A DNA stretch of 34,836 nucleotides. It comes from an uncultured Veillonella sp. (GTDB lineage Bacteria > Bacillota > Negativicutes > Veillonellales > Veillonellaceae). This document shows positions 8,334 through 15,483 of the stretch, piece after piece. Location: assembly GCF_934230905.1 (NCBI RefSeq), contig NZ_CAKQFJ010000020.1, positions 1 through 34,836 on the forward strand, written 5' to 3'. The position numbers were made by a program, and so were the translations under genes. The stretch's first letter is position 1. Each line of letters begins with the position of its first letter. Under the pieces are notes generated by a model. It saw nothing but the letters and a program-made list of their open reading frames with translations. It made no database searches and was not told the DNA's origin.

Positions 8334-8673
8334 GATCTAACACTTTCATCCCCTCAGTGATTGGTTCGCTAATGATTTTATAAATATCATTAGATACTTG
8401 GCTCCAACGCATTTGCGCTTGCAAATAATTTGCAGCTGCAGTATTTGCTTGAATTTGAGGCATCAATTCCTCTTGTTTCTTTTGCAAATCATCCGCTTCA
8501 GGCGCTCCGGATAACTTAGCATATTCCCATTGCATTTGTTGAGCCATAAATGTGCGCACCAATGCAGTTGCTTCTGCGTCAGCTTTTACAGCCTCTTGCG
8601 CTTGCATCAAATCTTTATACTCTTCAGATTCACGCATTGCGTGTGCTAAATCGTGGGCTTTATCGTAATTCAT
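8305..8673 (-). CDS. YlbF/YmcA-family protein
   Basis: The protein is helical and Gln/Ala/Glu-rich, with the YlbF-family pattern: an N-terminal MNYDKAHDLAHAMRESEEY and a central QANTAAANYLQAQMRW. In Bacillus, YlbF works with YmcA and YaaT to direct RNase Y to certain mRNAs; whether the same holds here is inferred. The open frame reaches a GTG at 8697, but AGGGGG lies seven bases before the ATG at 8673, which favours the shorter form of about 122 residues. The 3' end overlaps murB by 29 bases, so both are in one transcript, perhaps with trmL upstream (68 bases away by the chosen start). Confidence 0.82.
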   Translation of the reverse strand: MNYDKAHDLAHAMRESEEYKDLMQAQEAVKADAEATALVRTFMAQQMQWEYAKLSGAPEADDLQKKQEELMPQIQANTAAANYLQAQMRWSQVSNDIYKIISEPITEGMKVLDHGEKQQPQH

Positions 8674-8740
8674 ATTCATTCCCCCTATTACATACACTAT
8701 TCTTTATGAAAGCGAACTTTCACGAACATCATTCATTATT

Positions 8741-9226
8741 TTACTTATGGCTAATCCAATTGCCTACTTCTTTCAAATCTGGATAATCCAATTGACGCAT
8801 AGCTTCATAGGCAATGATAGCTACAGAATTAGATAGATTCAAAGATCGTGCGTCTTCTACCATCGGAATGCGAATGCACGTTTCTTCATTACCTTCTAAT
8901 AAACTTTCAGGTAAGCCTCTAGTTTCAGGACCAAATACGAGCATATCACCGATTTCATACTTCACATCAGAATGCACATGTTTAGCCTTCGTAGTAGCAT
9001 AAAAATAACGACGATCAGGATATTTCGCATATAGTTCTTCTATATTTTCATGTACCTGTACATCTACCAAATGCCAATAATCAAGGCCTGCCCGTTTAAC
9101 GTGCTTATCATCAATAGAAAAGCCTAATGGTTTAATAAGGTGCAAGGTCATATGGTTTGCCGCACAAAGGCGTGCAATATTACCGGTATTACCGGGAATC
9201 TCCGGCTCATATAATACAATTTCCAT
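8741..9226 (-). CDS. trmL: tRNA (cytidine/uridine-34 2'-O)-methyltransferase TrmL
   Basis: The 161-residue SPOUT-class methyltransferase has all three family motifs: NTGNIARL (13-20), VFGPETRGLP (97-106) and SLNLSNSVAI (128-137). The last two form the trefoil-knot SAM site. It methylates the ribose of the wobble base in certain tRNA-Leu species, working as a homodimer. The ATG has AGAGGGA upstream. It precedes ylbF and murB on the same strand. The length is typical of TrmL and clearly shorter than TrmH or RlmB. Confidence 0.95.
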   Translation of the reverse strand: MEIVLYEPEIPGNTGNIARLCAANHMTLHLIKPLGFSIDDKHVKRAGLDYWHLVDVQVHENIEELYAKYPDRRYFYATTKAKHVHSDVKYEIGDMLVFGPETRGLPESLLEGNEETCIRIPMVEDARSLNLSNSVAIIAYEAMRQLDYPDLKEVGNWISHK

Positions 9227-9336
9227 TCTATTCCCTCTATTCTTATATCTATATTATTCTACCTAATCTAAAGGGTGTATTCAAGTAGTGAATTCTATTT
9301 TCTCTATTAAGACTAAAAAGTACTACGCTACAAACC

Positions 9337-9849
9337 TTATTCACCGCTATTGCGAATAAAATGTCCGCTCTTGCCACCATCTTTTTCAACGAGATAAGTT
9401 GGTCCCATAATCATTCCCTTATCGATAGCCTTACACATATCATACACAGTAAGTAACCCGACTTGAACAGCCGTAAGGGCTTCCATTTCTACACCAGTTT
9501 GTCCCGTCGTCTTAACAGTAGCCATAATTTTAATAGCTTTATTATGTGTATCAGTTGTGAAAGCCGAACTTTTACCATCAATAAGATGGCAGTGAACCTC
9601 TACCTTCGTCAGCATCAAGGGGTGACATAAAGGAATGAGGTTACTCGTTTGCTTAGCCCCCATAATAGCTGCTAATTGAGCAACAGACAAAACATCGCCC
9701 TTTTTCATCGTTCCACCTTGAATACGCTCATAAATAGCATCGTTAATAGCAATAAAACCTTCTGCTACCGCAATGCGATGCGTATGGTCCTTCTCGGACA
9801 CATCCACCATCCACGCATTACCTTGTTCATCAAAATGTGTTAATTCCAT
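9337..9849 (-). CDS. moaC: Cyclic pyranopterin monophosphate synthase MoaC
   Basis: The 170-residue protein matches MoaC through NLIPLCHPL (70-78), GVEMEALTA (119-127), YDMCKAIDKG (136-145) and the C-terminal KSGH (160-163). It converts the MoaA product to cyclic pyranopterin monophosphate in molybdenum cofactor synthesis. No other moa or mog gene is in the window, so it stands alone here; the partners must lie elsewhere. The ATG follows AAGGAAA. It is transcribed divergently from the UPF0173 gene, with about 100 bases between the starts. Confidence 0.96.
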   Translation of the reverse strand: MELTHFDEQGNAWMVDVSEKDHTHRIAVAEGFIAINDAIYERIQGGTMKKGDVLSVAQLAAIMGAKQTSNLIPLCHPLMLTKVEVHCHLIDGKSSAFTTDTHNKAIKIMATVKTTGQTGVEMEALTAVQVGLLTVYDMCKAIDKGMIMGPTYLVEKDGGKSGHFIRNSGE

Positions 9850-9954
9850 AATATTTCCTTATTTTATGTATAAATGTACATCAATAGTTTTACTTTTTCC
9901 ATTTCTATTATACAATATAATTAAATTAGTATATATGAGGAAGGAAGTGTTCCT

Positions 9955-10632
9955 ATGAAAACAAAATTAACTTATTTCGGCCATGCGTGCTTTATGCTAA
10001 CAAATGGTGATGTATCCATGATTTTTGACCCATTCTTGACAGGCAATACATGGGACGTAGCAAAAAAAGAAGATATTAAATGCCAATACATCTTCGTTAG
10101 CCACGGTCACGATGATCACTACGGCGATACTGATTTTATCGCTAAAGCTAATGATGCACTCGTAATTTCTACAGCTGAAGTAGCAGGTAAAGCTGCCGCT
10201 GCAGGTTGCCGTACACATGCTATGCACCTTGGCGGTAAATATGACTTCGAGTTCGGTTCCGTTCGTATCGTACCAGCATTCCATGGCGCTGGTATACCTG
10301 GTGGCCACGCAGCAGGTTGTATTGTCAACTTCTTCGGCGACATCGTATACTTTGCAGGAGACACAGCCCTCTTTAGCGACATGAAATTATTGAACCGCTT
10401 TGGCGATATTGACTACGCACTTCTCCCTATCGGCGATAACTACACAATGGGCGTTGAAGATGCAGCCCTTGCCGCTAGCTACGTAAAAGCACGCATCTCT
10501 ATTCCAATCCATTACAAAACATGGCCTGTTATCGACCGCGAACCAGGTGTATTCACAAGTCTAGTAGAAGGCAAATACAACCAAACCGCTGTTATCATCG
10601 ATCCAGGTTCTTCTATTGAATTAAATAGCTAA
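9955..10632 (+). CDS. UPF0173 metal-dependent hydrolase (metallo-beta-lactamase fold)
   Basis: The 225-residue protein has the metallo-beta-lactamase zinc motif SHGHDDHYGD (49-58), an early GHAC (9-12) and later metal ligands in FAGDTALF and PIHYKTWP. The compact form without extra domains matches the UPF0173 (YtkL-like) family, whose substrate is not established. It is predicted to be cytosolic. An AGGAAGG site lies before the ATG. It is the only plus-strand gene between 1990 and 24300, and its 3' end faces a hairpin-rich region that separates it from the convergent VWA operon. Confidence 0.92.
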   Translation: MKTKLTYFGHACFMLTNGDVSMIFDPFLTGNTWDVAKKEDIKCQYIFVSHGHDDHYGDTDFIAKANDALVISTAEVAGKAAAAGCRTHAMHLGGKYDFEFGSVRIVPAFHGAGIPGGHAAGCIVNFFGDIVYFAGDTALFSDMKLLNRFGDIDYALLPIGDNYTMGVEDAALAASYVKARISIPIHYKTWPVIDREPGVFTSLVEGKYNQTAVIIDPGSSIELNS

Positions 10633-10643
10633 TTTAATGTGTG

Positions 10644-10735
10644 TGACAAAAACAGCCCCCAAACTCCTCCACCGGCTTTTTCTTCGCCCCTCTGGGGCTC
10701 AGGCCAAAGTCAGAGTTTGGGGGCCATTTTTGTCA
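10644..10735 (-). repeat. Hairpin repeat element, copy 1 (core on minus strand)
   Basis: Long arms at 10644-10666 and 10713-10735 pair over 23 positions; the two mismatches are A-C on the plus strand and therefore G-U wobbles on the minus strand. Read on the minus strand the inner part is TGACTTTGGCC, a small hairpin GCCCC-AGA-GGGGC, then GCCGGTGGAG. The element begins 11 bases past the hydrolase stop. It could work as a terminator in both directions because the arms end in A and T runs. The core is shared with the copy at 10962-11063 while the arms are unrelated. Confidence 0.8.
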
Positions 10736-10785
10736 TTCCCCCTTGGTAATTTATCCATTATAAAACTAATACAGATAAATCAATA

Positions 10786-10814
10786 GATTGCTTACACCCC
10801 CCATGTAAGCAATC
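10786..10814. repeat. Hairpin with C-rich loop
   Basis: A perfect 11-bp stem (GATTGCTTACA at 10786-10796 pairs with 10804-10814) closes a loop that is almost all C on the plus strand. There is no T run, so it is not a typical terminator. It leads directly into the truncated repeat copy. Confidence 0.6.
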
Positions 10815-10890
10815 ACTTAACAATCTTTGCGACCTAAATAAATAGAACGTTCAAGGGGGCTCGGTGGCTTTCAAAATCTGACTTTGGCCC
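10807..10890 (+). repeat. Truncated copy of the hairpin repeat (left half only)
   Basis: From AAGC at 10807 to GACTTTGGCC (10880-10889) this stretch aligns with 10913-10997. ACTTAACAATCT, a TAAATAAATAGA-like block and the core start are shared at nearly the same spacing (73 against 75 bases). The right half of the core and the returning stem are absent. The left arm sequence differs from that of the full copy. Confidence 0.6.
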
Positions 10891-10920
10891 ACCATCTTTT
10901 TACCACCTATATAAGCAGTA

Positions 10921-11097
10921 ACTTAACAATCTCAATAGACTAAATTAATAGAGACGCTCATGAAGGACGCAATGATTTCTAACATCCGACTTTGGCCCTG
11001 CGAAGCCCGAAGGGCGTAGTCAGACCCGGCCGGTGGAGGATGTTAGGAATTGTTGCGTCCTTCGCCGTAAATATAATCTATATTGAGATTGTTAAGT
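10921..11097 (+). repeat. Nested hairpin repeat element, copy 2 (core on plus strand)
   Basis: Outer arms: a perfect 17-bp pair (10921-10937 with 11081-11097). Inner arms: 26 positions (10962-10987 with 11038-11063) with three mismatches, all G-U wobbles on the plus strand. Inside lie GACTTTGGCC (10988-10997), the small hairpin GCCC-GAA-GGGC and GCCGGTGGAGG, in the same order as copy 1. The element ends six bases before the stop codon of the convergent VWA gene. Conserved core plus variable but self-complementary stems suggests a structured RNA or a mobile hairpin. Confidence 0.8.
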
Positions 11098-11102
11098 ACT
11101 GA

Positions 11103-12740
11103 TTACTCCTGATTTGCCATGGAAAACCCTGATCGACTGCTCATTCTCACAAATTCATCAATGTCTTGTGTTTCATCAACTCCTACATAGCCCATTTCAC
11201 GGACTATACCGTGTGGATTATGCACTGATAATTGTGGTGCAGAGCCCGTAAGCACCCATAATACTTTATACCCTTTTGGTACATCACGAAGGTAATCCTC
11301 GCCTTTACCATCCGTAAAATATACGACTAAATCTACATGATGTTGATTCGCCAAAGAAAATACTGGTGAAAATGCAGTTGAACCGCGAACATCAAGTCGT
11401 GGTTTTACATCTTTTACAGTTTCCATTGTATAGGTACGACGTACTTCATTATCACATTCTACAATGGTTATACGATGATTATAGGCATGCACAATTTGTA
11501 ATACTTGTTCTAGCGCATTCGTAAATTCTGTATCTATAATACTACCACTCATATCAAGAGCTACCCACACATTTGCCTTATGTTGGCGTAATGTACCAGA
11601 TAATTCCAAACGCTCCGGCTGACGACGATTGCGACGCATCGTCGTTTTTTTATGTCCACTGGCCACCTTACCCATCAATTTTTTTAGATAAAAATACCAA
11701 GGTAATGAACGTCGCGTTTTTCGGAATGTATCGATAAGACTTTTTACATATCCTTCCATATTCCCTTTCGACGATTCATTGATATAACGTTCCGTGATTT
11801 TATCCATCGTTTCTGTATCAATAGCATCAGATTCATCCCAAATATCATGACTCGAATTGGCATTAAATTCCATCGCCACAATTTGACTAGAATCCTCAAC
11901 AGATACAAATAAATCCGGTTTTTCTTGCATTGCCTTATCAATAGCCTTCGCATAATATTCCAAAGTGCGGAAGCGCTTTAATAAAAGACCATATCTTGCA
12001 TTGACATTAGCCACAGTAATCGCATCACGATCAACATATTCTAAATAATCGTTAACAACCATATCCATAGCCATATGAACCGCTTTTTTATTAAATCGTT
12101 GACTGAGTTCTTTGACCCGCATCAAATGGGCCGATATAACATGCAATATTTCTCGTTTAATACCATCCTTCATTACATCTGGTGGTTGTCGCAACATAAT
12201 AAACGGATTTACATATAAAACATAACCACCACGTTTGAGATTCACACCAAAAGCACTCGTCATATCTAGACGTACTTGATGAGCCATTTGTAAATAAAAA
12301 TAGCCAAAAAATTGATCCTCATCAAGCAGTAAACTATTAACATCATGTAATGTATGCCATAAACGCTGTTCGTATCCATCTGCTAAGACATGTTGTGTCA
12401 AAATCTCTAAGTCGGTACCCTCTCCATCATATAGTTCCGTCAAGCCCTTACCTATCGTACCAATATGACTATCAGACATATTGTGATTGACCATATCTAC
12501 CGCAATCTCTTCCGCATGTTTCTGATGTACTGTATGTTCATCTACATATACTTGATAGCGAGCATATAATTGCTCATACAAAGCATCTGCATCACGAGCA
12601 ATCTGATTACGTTTTCTATGCCATCTATCTAATGCTTTGATAGCCTCTTCATCATAACGTCCAGTCTTTTCCCATCCGTCTATATGAGTGAGCAGGTCAG
12701 ATGCGTCCCGGATATCGTCTTTATCTAAATTTCGATTCAT
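11103..12740 (-). CDS. VWA-domain protein with DUF2201-type metallopeptidase-like region
   Basis: The 545-residue protein resembles VWA partners of MoxR ATPases. An N-terminal helical region is followed by a DUF2201-like part with REILHVISAHLMR, which looks like a degenerate zinc-peptidase helix (His-x4-His). A basic linker (TTMRRNRRQPERL) leads to a C-terminal VWA-like domain. Its MIDAS motif DMSGS lies near residue 394, with TAFSPVF and YFTDGKGED further on. Such proteins bind metal-dependent ligands and work with MoxR ATPases as chaperone-like pairs. It is the last gene of a three-gene operon, 32 bases after the ATPase gene. It has no signal peptide and is likely cytosolic. Confidence 0.85.
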   Translation of the reverse strand: MNRNLDKDDIRDASDLLTHIDGWEKTGRYDEEAIKALDRWHRKRNQIARDADALYEQLYARYQVYVDEHTVHQKHAEEIAVDMVNHNMSDSHIGTIGKGLTELYDGEGTDLEILTQHVLADGYEQRLWHTLHDVNSLLLDEDQFFGYFYLQMAHQVRLDMTSAFGVNLKRGGYVLYVNPFIMLRQPPDVMKDGIKREILHVISAHLMRVKELSQRFNKKAVHMAMDMVVNDYLEYVDRDAITVANVNARYGLLLKRFRTLEYYAKAIDKAMQEKPDLFVSVEDSSQIVAMEFNANSSHDIWDESDAIDTETMDKITERYINESSKGNMEGYVKSLIDTFRKTRRSLPWYFYLKKLMGKVASGHKKTTMRRNRRQPERLELSGTLRQHKANVWVALDMSGSIIDTEFTNALEQVLQIVHAYNHRITIVECDNEVRRTYTMETVKDVKPRLDVRGSTAFSPVFSLANQHHVDLVVYFTDGKGEDYLRDVPKGYKVLWVLTGSAPQLSVHNPHGIVREMGYVGVDETQDIDEFVRMSSRSGFSMANQE

Positions 12741-12772
12741 AATTCCTACCTGTCATATACTTTTTTTACAAT

Positions 12773-13864
12773 TTAACGATTGGCTTCAAAAAACGTTTTA
12801 ATAAAAAGATCATCCTCAATAGCATAGCTATACACATGAGAATACATATTGCGTAAATCTTTCATAACAGCAATGCGCAAATCACCGGGATACAATGTAA
12901 TGAACTCGATAAAGCGATGGACTTCATCTGCATTACTATTCCGATTTAATCGATATAACATGTTTTTAGCAGATACATAGAGGCGAGTCGGGCTTTCACC
13001 ATTGACACGTTCTTGTAAAGACATAATAGCACCGGGCTTATGCACTGCCTCTAATACATCATCAAACGAAATCAATGGCTCTTGTTCCGTTTCAACGAAA
13101 TTAACAAAGGCCTCAGCAATAAGTTTTCCCACATTGCCGCGAATTACATTTTGGAATACATCACGGCTATAAGCACCATGTTTATAGATACTATAAATAT
13201 GAGAGATTCGTTCAAATGAACGCGGTGTTGCATCGATATCATCTTCATGACGTTGGTTCAAATAATCTGGATAGGAAGAGATGAATTCAATTACTGTATC
13301 TTCAATTCCTACGGAAATAGCCCAATCAATCCATTGCATATAATCCGCTTCCATATAGAGCCATACAAAACGATTTTGTTGTGCCGGATCCATATCAATC
13401 GTCTGATAATCAAAGGAGTCCTCTGGGTTCATAGCCGCAATGATACGCACATCATCACTCAAAGCAAATCCATTAATTTCTCGATTTAAAATCAAATTCA
13501 TTAATTCTTGTTGTACCGCATGCTCTGCACGATTAATTTCGTCGATAAACAACAATACACGTTTACCTGCATCAACAGCTCGTGACACATGTTCCAAGGT
13601 ATGATGCACGGCATACACGGTTGTTTTAATCTCTTTAACTGTACCATCACTATCTTTATGTGAAACCGTTTCTACCGTTGGCAATCCCCCTATTTCCCCT
13701 TCTTTTAAAAGATTACCATCAATAGTTACCAATTCCCAATCATGTACATCTGCTACACGTGCAGCTAGCGATGTTTTACCAATACCCGTTTCACCAACGA
13801 GCAAAGGGACTTGATTAGCAGCTAGCACTAATTCCACACTAGCCATTGTATCTGTAAAATTCAT
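12773..13864 (-). CDS. MoxR-type AAA+ ATPase
   Basis: The 363-residue protein has Walker A GETGIGKT (24-31), Walker B VLLFIDEIN (103-111), sensor 1 AAMNP (143-147) and an NRF arginine-finger region near 164. This is the MoxR branch of AAA+ ATPases, which remodel or activate proteins together with a VWA partner. The VWA gene follows directly downstream. An AAGGAG site lies seven bases before the ATG. The repeat-protein gene lies 15 bases upstream, so the three genes should be co-transcribed. The substrate is unknown. Confidence 0.9.
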   Translation of the reverse strand: MNFTDTMASVELVLAANQVPLLVGETGIGKTSLAARVADVHDWELVTIDGNLLKEGEIGGLPTVETVSHKDSDGTVKEIKTTVYAVHHTLEHVSRAVDAGKRVLLFIDEINRAEHAVQQELMNLILNREINGFALSDDVRIIAAMNPEDSFDYQTIDMDPAQQNRFVWLYMEADYMQWIDWAISVGIEDTVIEFISSYPDYLNQRHEDDIDATPRSFERISHIYSIYKHGAYSRDVFQNVIRGNVGKLIAEAFVNFVETEQEPLISFDDVLEAVHKPGAIMSLQERVNGESPTRLYVSAKNMLYRLNRNSNADEVHRFIEFITLYPGDLRIAVMKDLRNMYSHVYSYAIEDDLFIKTFFEANR

Positions 13865-13879
13865 TATGACTCCTTTTTC

Positions 13880-14686
13880 TTAATATAGTAAATACTGGTC
13901 AACTGCAATCTTCTTTGCCTTTACAGAGCCATACATATCAACTAGCGACAATATATCAATAGGCCATGTTGACTGACGCCCGCCAATGGCAGGATTACTT
14001 ACTAGCTCACGGACATATCGTTCCTCTACATCAGAATTTCCAATTACTTCTATTAAAATTCGACGAACCATATCGACTGTTAACCCAATTTGCTTATGTA
14101 CATAACCTAATATTAACGTAGATACTTTTAATAACTCGACAACAGTTTCCAAATCTAAATTTGTAATTTGTCGCATGGCTTGTGGATTTTGCAACACTGA
14201 CGTTTTTAGAATAGCCAATGTTGGATTTGGGATATAGCGCAATGCTAAATAATTCGACTCTACAGCCGCCATTTGAACCTGTTCTGATGGATTTGCAATA
14301 TATTGCAAGGCATCATACTGTTTTTGTACGGCCCTTAATTGCAAGTCCTCTGATGGATTTTGAATATACCGTACTGCCCAACCCGATTGCTCTAAAGCAA
14401 TATAAACCACTTCATCCGATGGGTTTTGAATATATTCTAGAACCGCCCAGTCTTGTTTTACCAATGAGATTAATAGTTCATCACTTGGATTCTCCACATA
14501 CTGAATAGCACGTGGCGATTCTGCCAAAGCAGTTTCAATCACTAGATTGGTAGGATTTTTAATGTACTGTAAAAGCATCCCATTCTGTTCTACGCAGGCT
14601 AGCTGCATTCCCTCTGTAGGATTAGGGATATTGCGTATGCCATGAGGATTGTTTTTGAGAGCTTTTATATATTGTTCTTCTGTCAT
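13880..14686 (-). CDS. Repeat protein with eight 22-residue units (MoxR/VWA operon)
   Basis: About residues 10-185 are made of roughly 22-residue helical repeats with the consensus A-[IL]-x-YI-x-NPS-[DE]. Seven units keep the Asn-Pro-[Ser/Thr] turn and the eighth (QAMRQITNLD) is degenerate. The pattern resembles DUF4116-like or variant leucine-rich repeats and suggests a curved alpha-solenoid for protein binding. The remaining 80 residues are non-repetitive. The open frame begins at an ATG at 14698, but AAGG lies five bases before the ATG at 14686, which is preferred. It is the first gene of the operon with the MoxR ATPase and VWA protein, so it may be the substrate adaptor or target. No specific function is known to me. 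Confidence 0.75.
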   Translation of the reverse strand: MTEEQYIKALKNNPHGIRNIPNPTEGMQLACVEQNGMLLQYIKNPTNLVIETALAESPRAIQYVENPSDELLISLVKQDWAVLEYIQNPSDEVVYIALEQSGWAVRYIQNPSEDLQLRAVQKQYDALQYIANPSEQVQMAAVESNYLALRYIPNPTLAILKTSVLQNPQAMRQITNLDLETVVELLKVSTLILGYVHKQIGLTVDMVRRILIEVIGNSDVEERYVRELVSNPAIGGRQSTWPIDILSLVDMYGSVKAKKIAVDQYLLY

Positions 14687-14706
14687 ACTACCCTTCATTT
14701 CTATCT

Positions 14707-14734
14707 AAAAAGGCCATACGAATACGTATGACCT
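14707..14734 (-). terminator. Terminator after the trkA/ktrA gene
   Basis: A 10-bp stem with one mismatch (AGGCCATACG/CGTATGACCT, loop AATA) is followed by TTTT on the minus strand. It lies between the potassium operon and the repeat-protein gene, so the MoxR operon needs its own promoter or read-through. Confidence 0.7.
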
Positions 14735-14798
14735 ATACTGAATTCTATTCTATTATATCATCTTTTTTCGATGTAGTTATATTTCTTTCGTATACTAA

Positions 14799-15449
14799 TT
14801 ACCTGGTTAATGCATCTAAATCAGAATTATTCCCAATTACTAGCAATTTATCATCCTCCGAAAGTATGGCTGTAGGATTTGGTGGCACATCTAGACCTGT
14901 GCTTCTCCTAACCCCTACTGCATTTAGATTATAGTGTTCACGCAATTTAGAATCTCTCAAACAACTTCCCACCATGAAGGAAGGCATACTAATTTCGATG
15001 AGGCTTATATTTTTAGATAGCTGTAAGTAATCCATTACATGCTCCCTCGTCAATGAGTGAACAAGTCGTAGTGCCATATCGTATTCTGGATAAATAACTT
15101 GATCAACACCTATTTTTTGAAGCATCTTACCTTGTAAACTATTTTCTGCCTTAGCCACAACTTTAGAGATTTGCATTTCCTTAAGAAGCATAGATGTCAT
15201 CAAATTGGCTTGAATATTGCCGCCAATAGCTACAATGACCATATCAAATTGACTTAATGCCAATGACTTAATCGCTTCTTCATCAGTAGTATCTGCTACG
15301 ATGGCATGCGTAATATAGGGAGATATTTTTTGTACAATATCTGAATCAATATCTACACCAAGCACTTCATGATTCATTGATGCTAACATCTTGGCAATGG
15401 TCGTACCAAATCTACCAAGACCTATAACGGCTATTGTTTTTTGTTTCAT
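14799..15449 (-). CDS. Potassium uptake regulatory subunit (KtrA/TrkA, RCK domain)
   Basis: The 216-residue protein has an N-terminal Rossmann RCK domain with GLGRFG (10-15) and the acidic residue that selects NAD(H) or ATP (VLGVDID), followed by an RCK_C domain (about 140-216). Single-RCK proteins of this size form an octameric ring under the KtrB/TrkH pore and gate it in response to nucleotides. The membrane subunit gene is immediately upstream (34-base gap). The ATG has AGAGGT upstream. The length fits KtrA rather than the double-length TrkA of Escherichia coli. Confidence 0.93.
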   Translation of the reverse strand: MKQKTIAVIGLGRFGTTIAKMLASMNHEVLGVDIDSDIVQKISPYITHAIVADTTDEEAIKSLALSQFDMVIVAIGGNIQANLMTSMLLKEMQISKVVAKAENSLQGKMLQKIGVDQVIYPEYDMALRLVHSLTREHVMDYLQLSKNISLIEISMPSFMVGSCLRDSKLREHYNLNAVGVRRSTGLDVPPNPTAILSEDDKLLVIGNNSDLDALTR

Positions 15450-15483
15450 TATGTACCTCTTTTAAATGTATTATATTCTATTG

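Noticed and set aside
10644..10735. Simple bidirectional terminator between convergent genes
   Set aside because: It may well terminate transcription, but the shared core with the second copy, the inner hairpin and the strand-specific wobble bias are not explained by termination alone.
14200..14640. Regular 66-base repeats resembling a CRISPR array
   Set aside because: The repeats are imperfect, have no unique spacers and are in frame with the 22-residue protein repeats.
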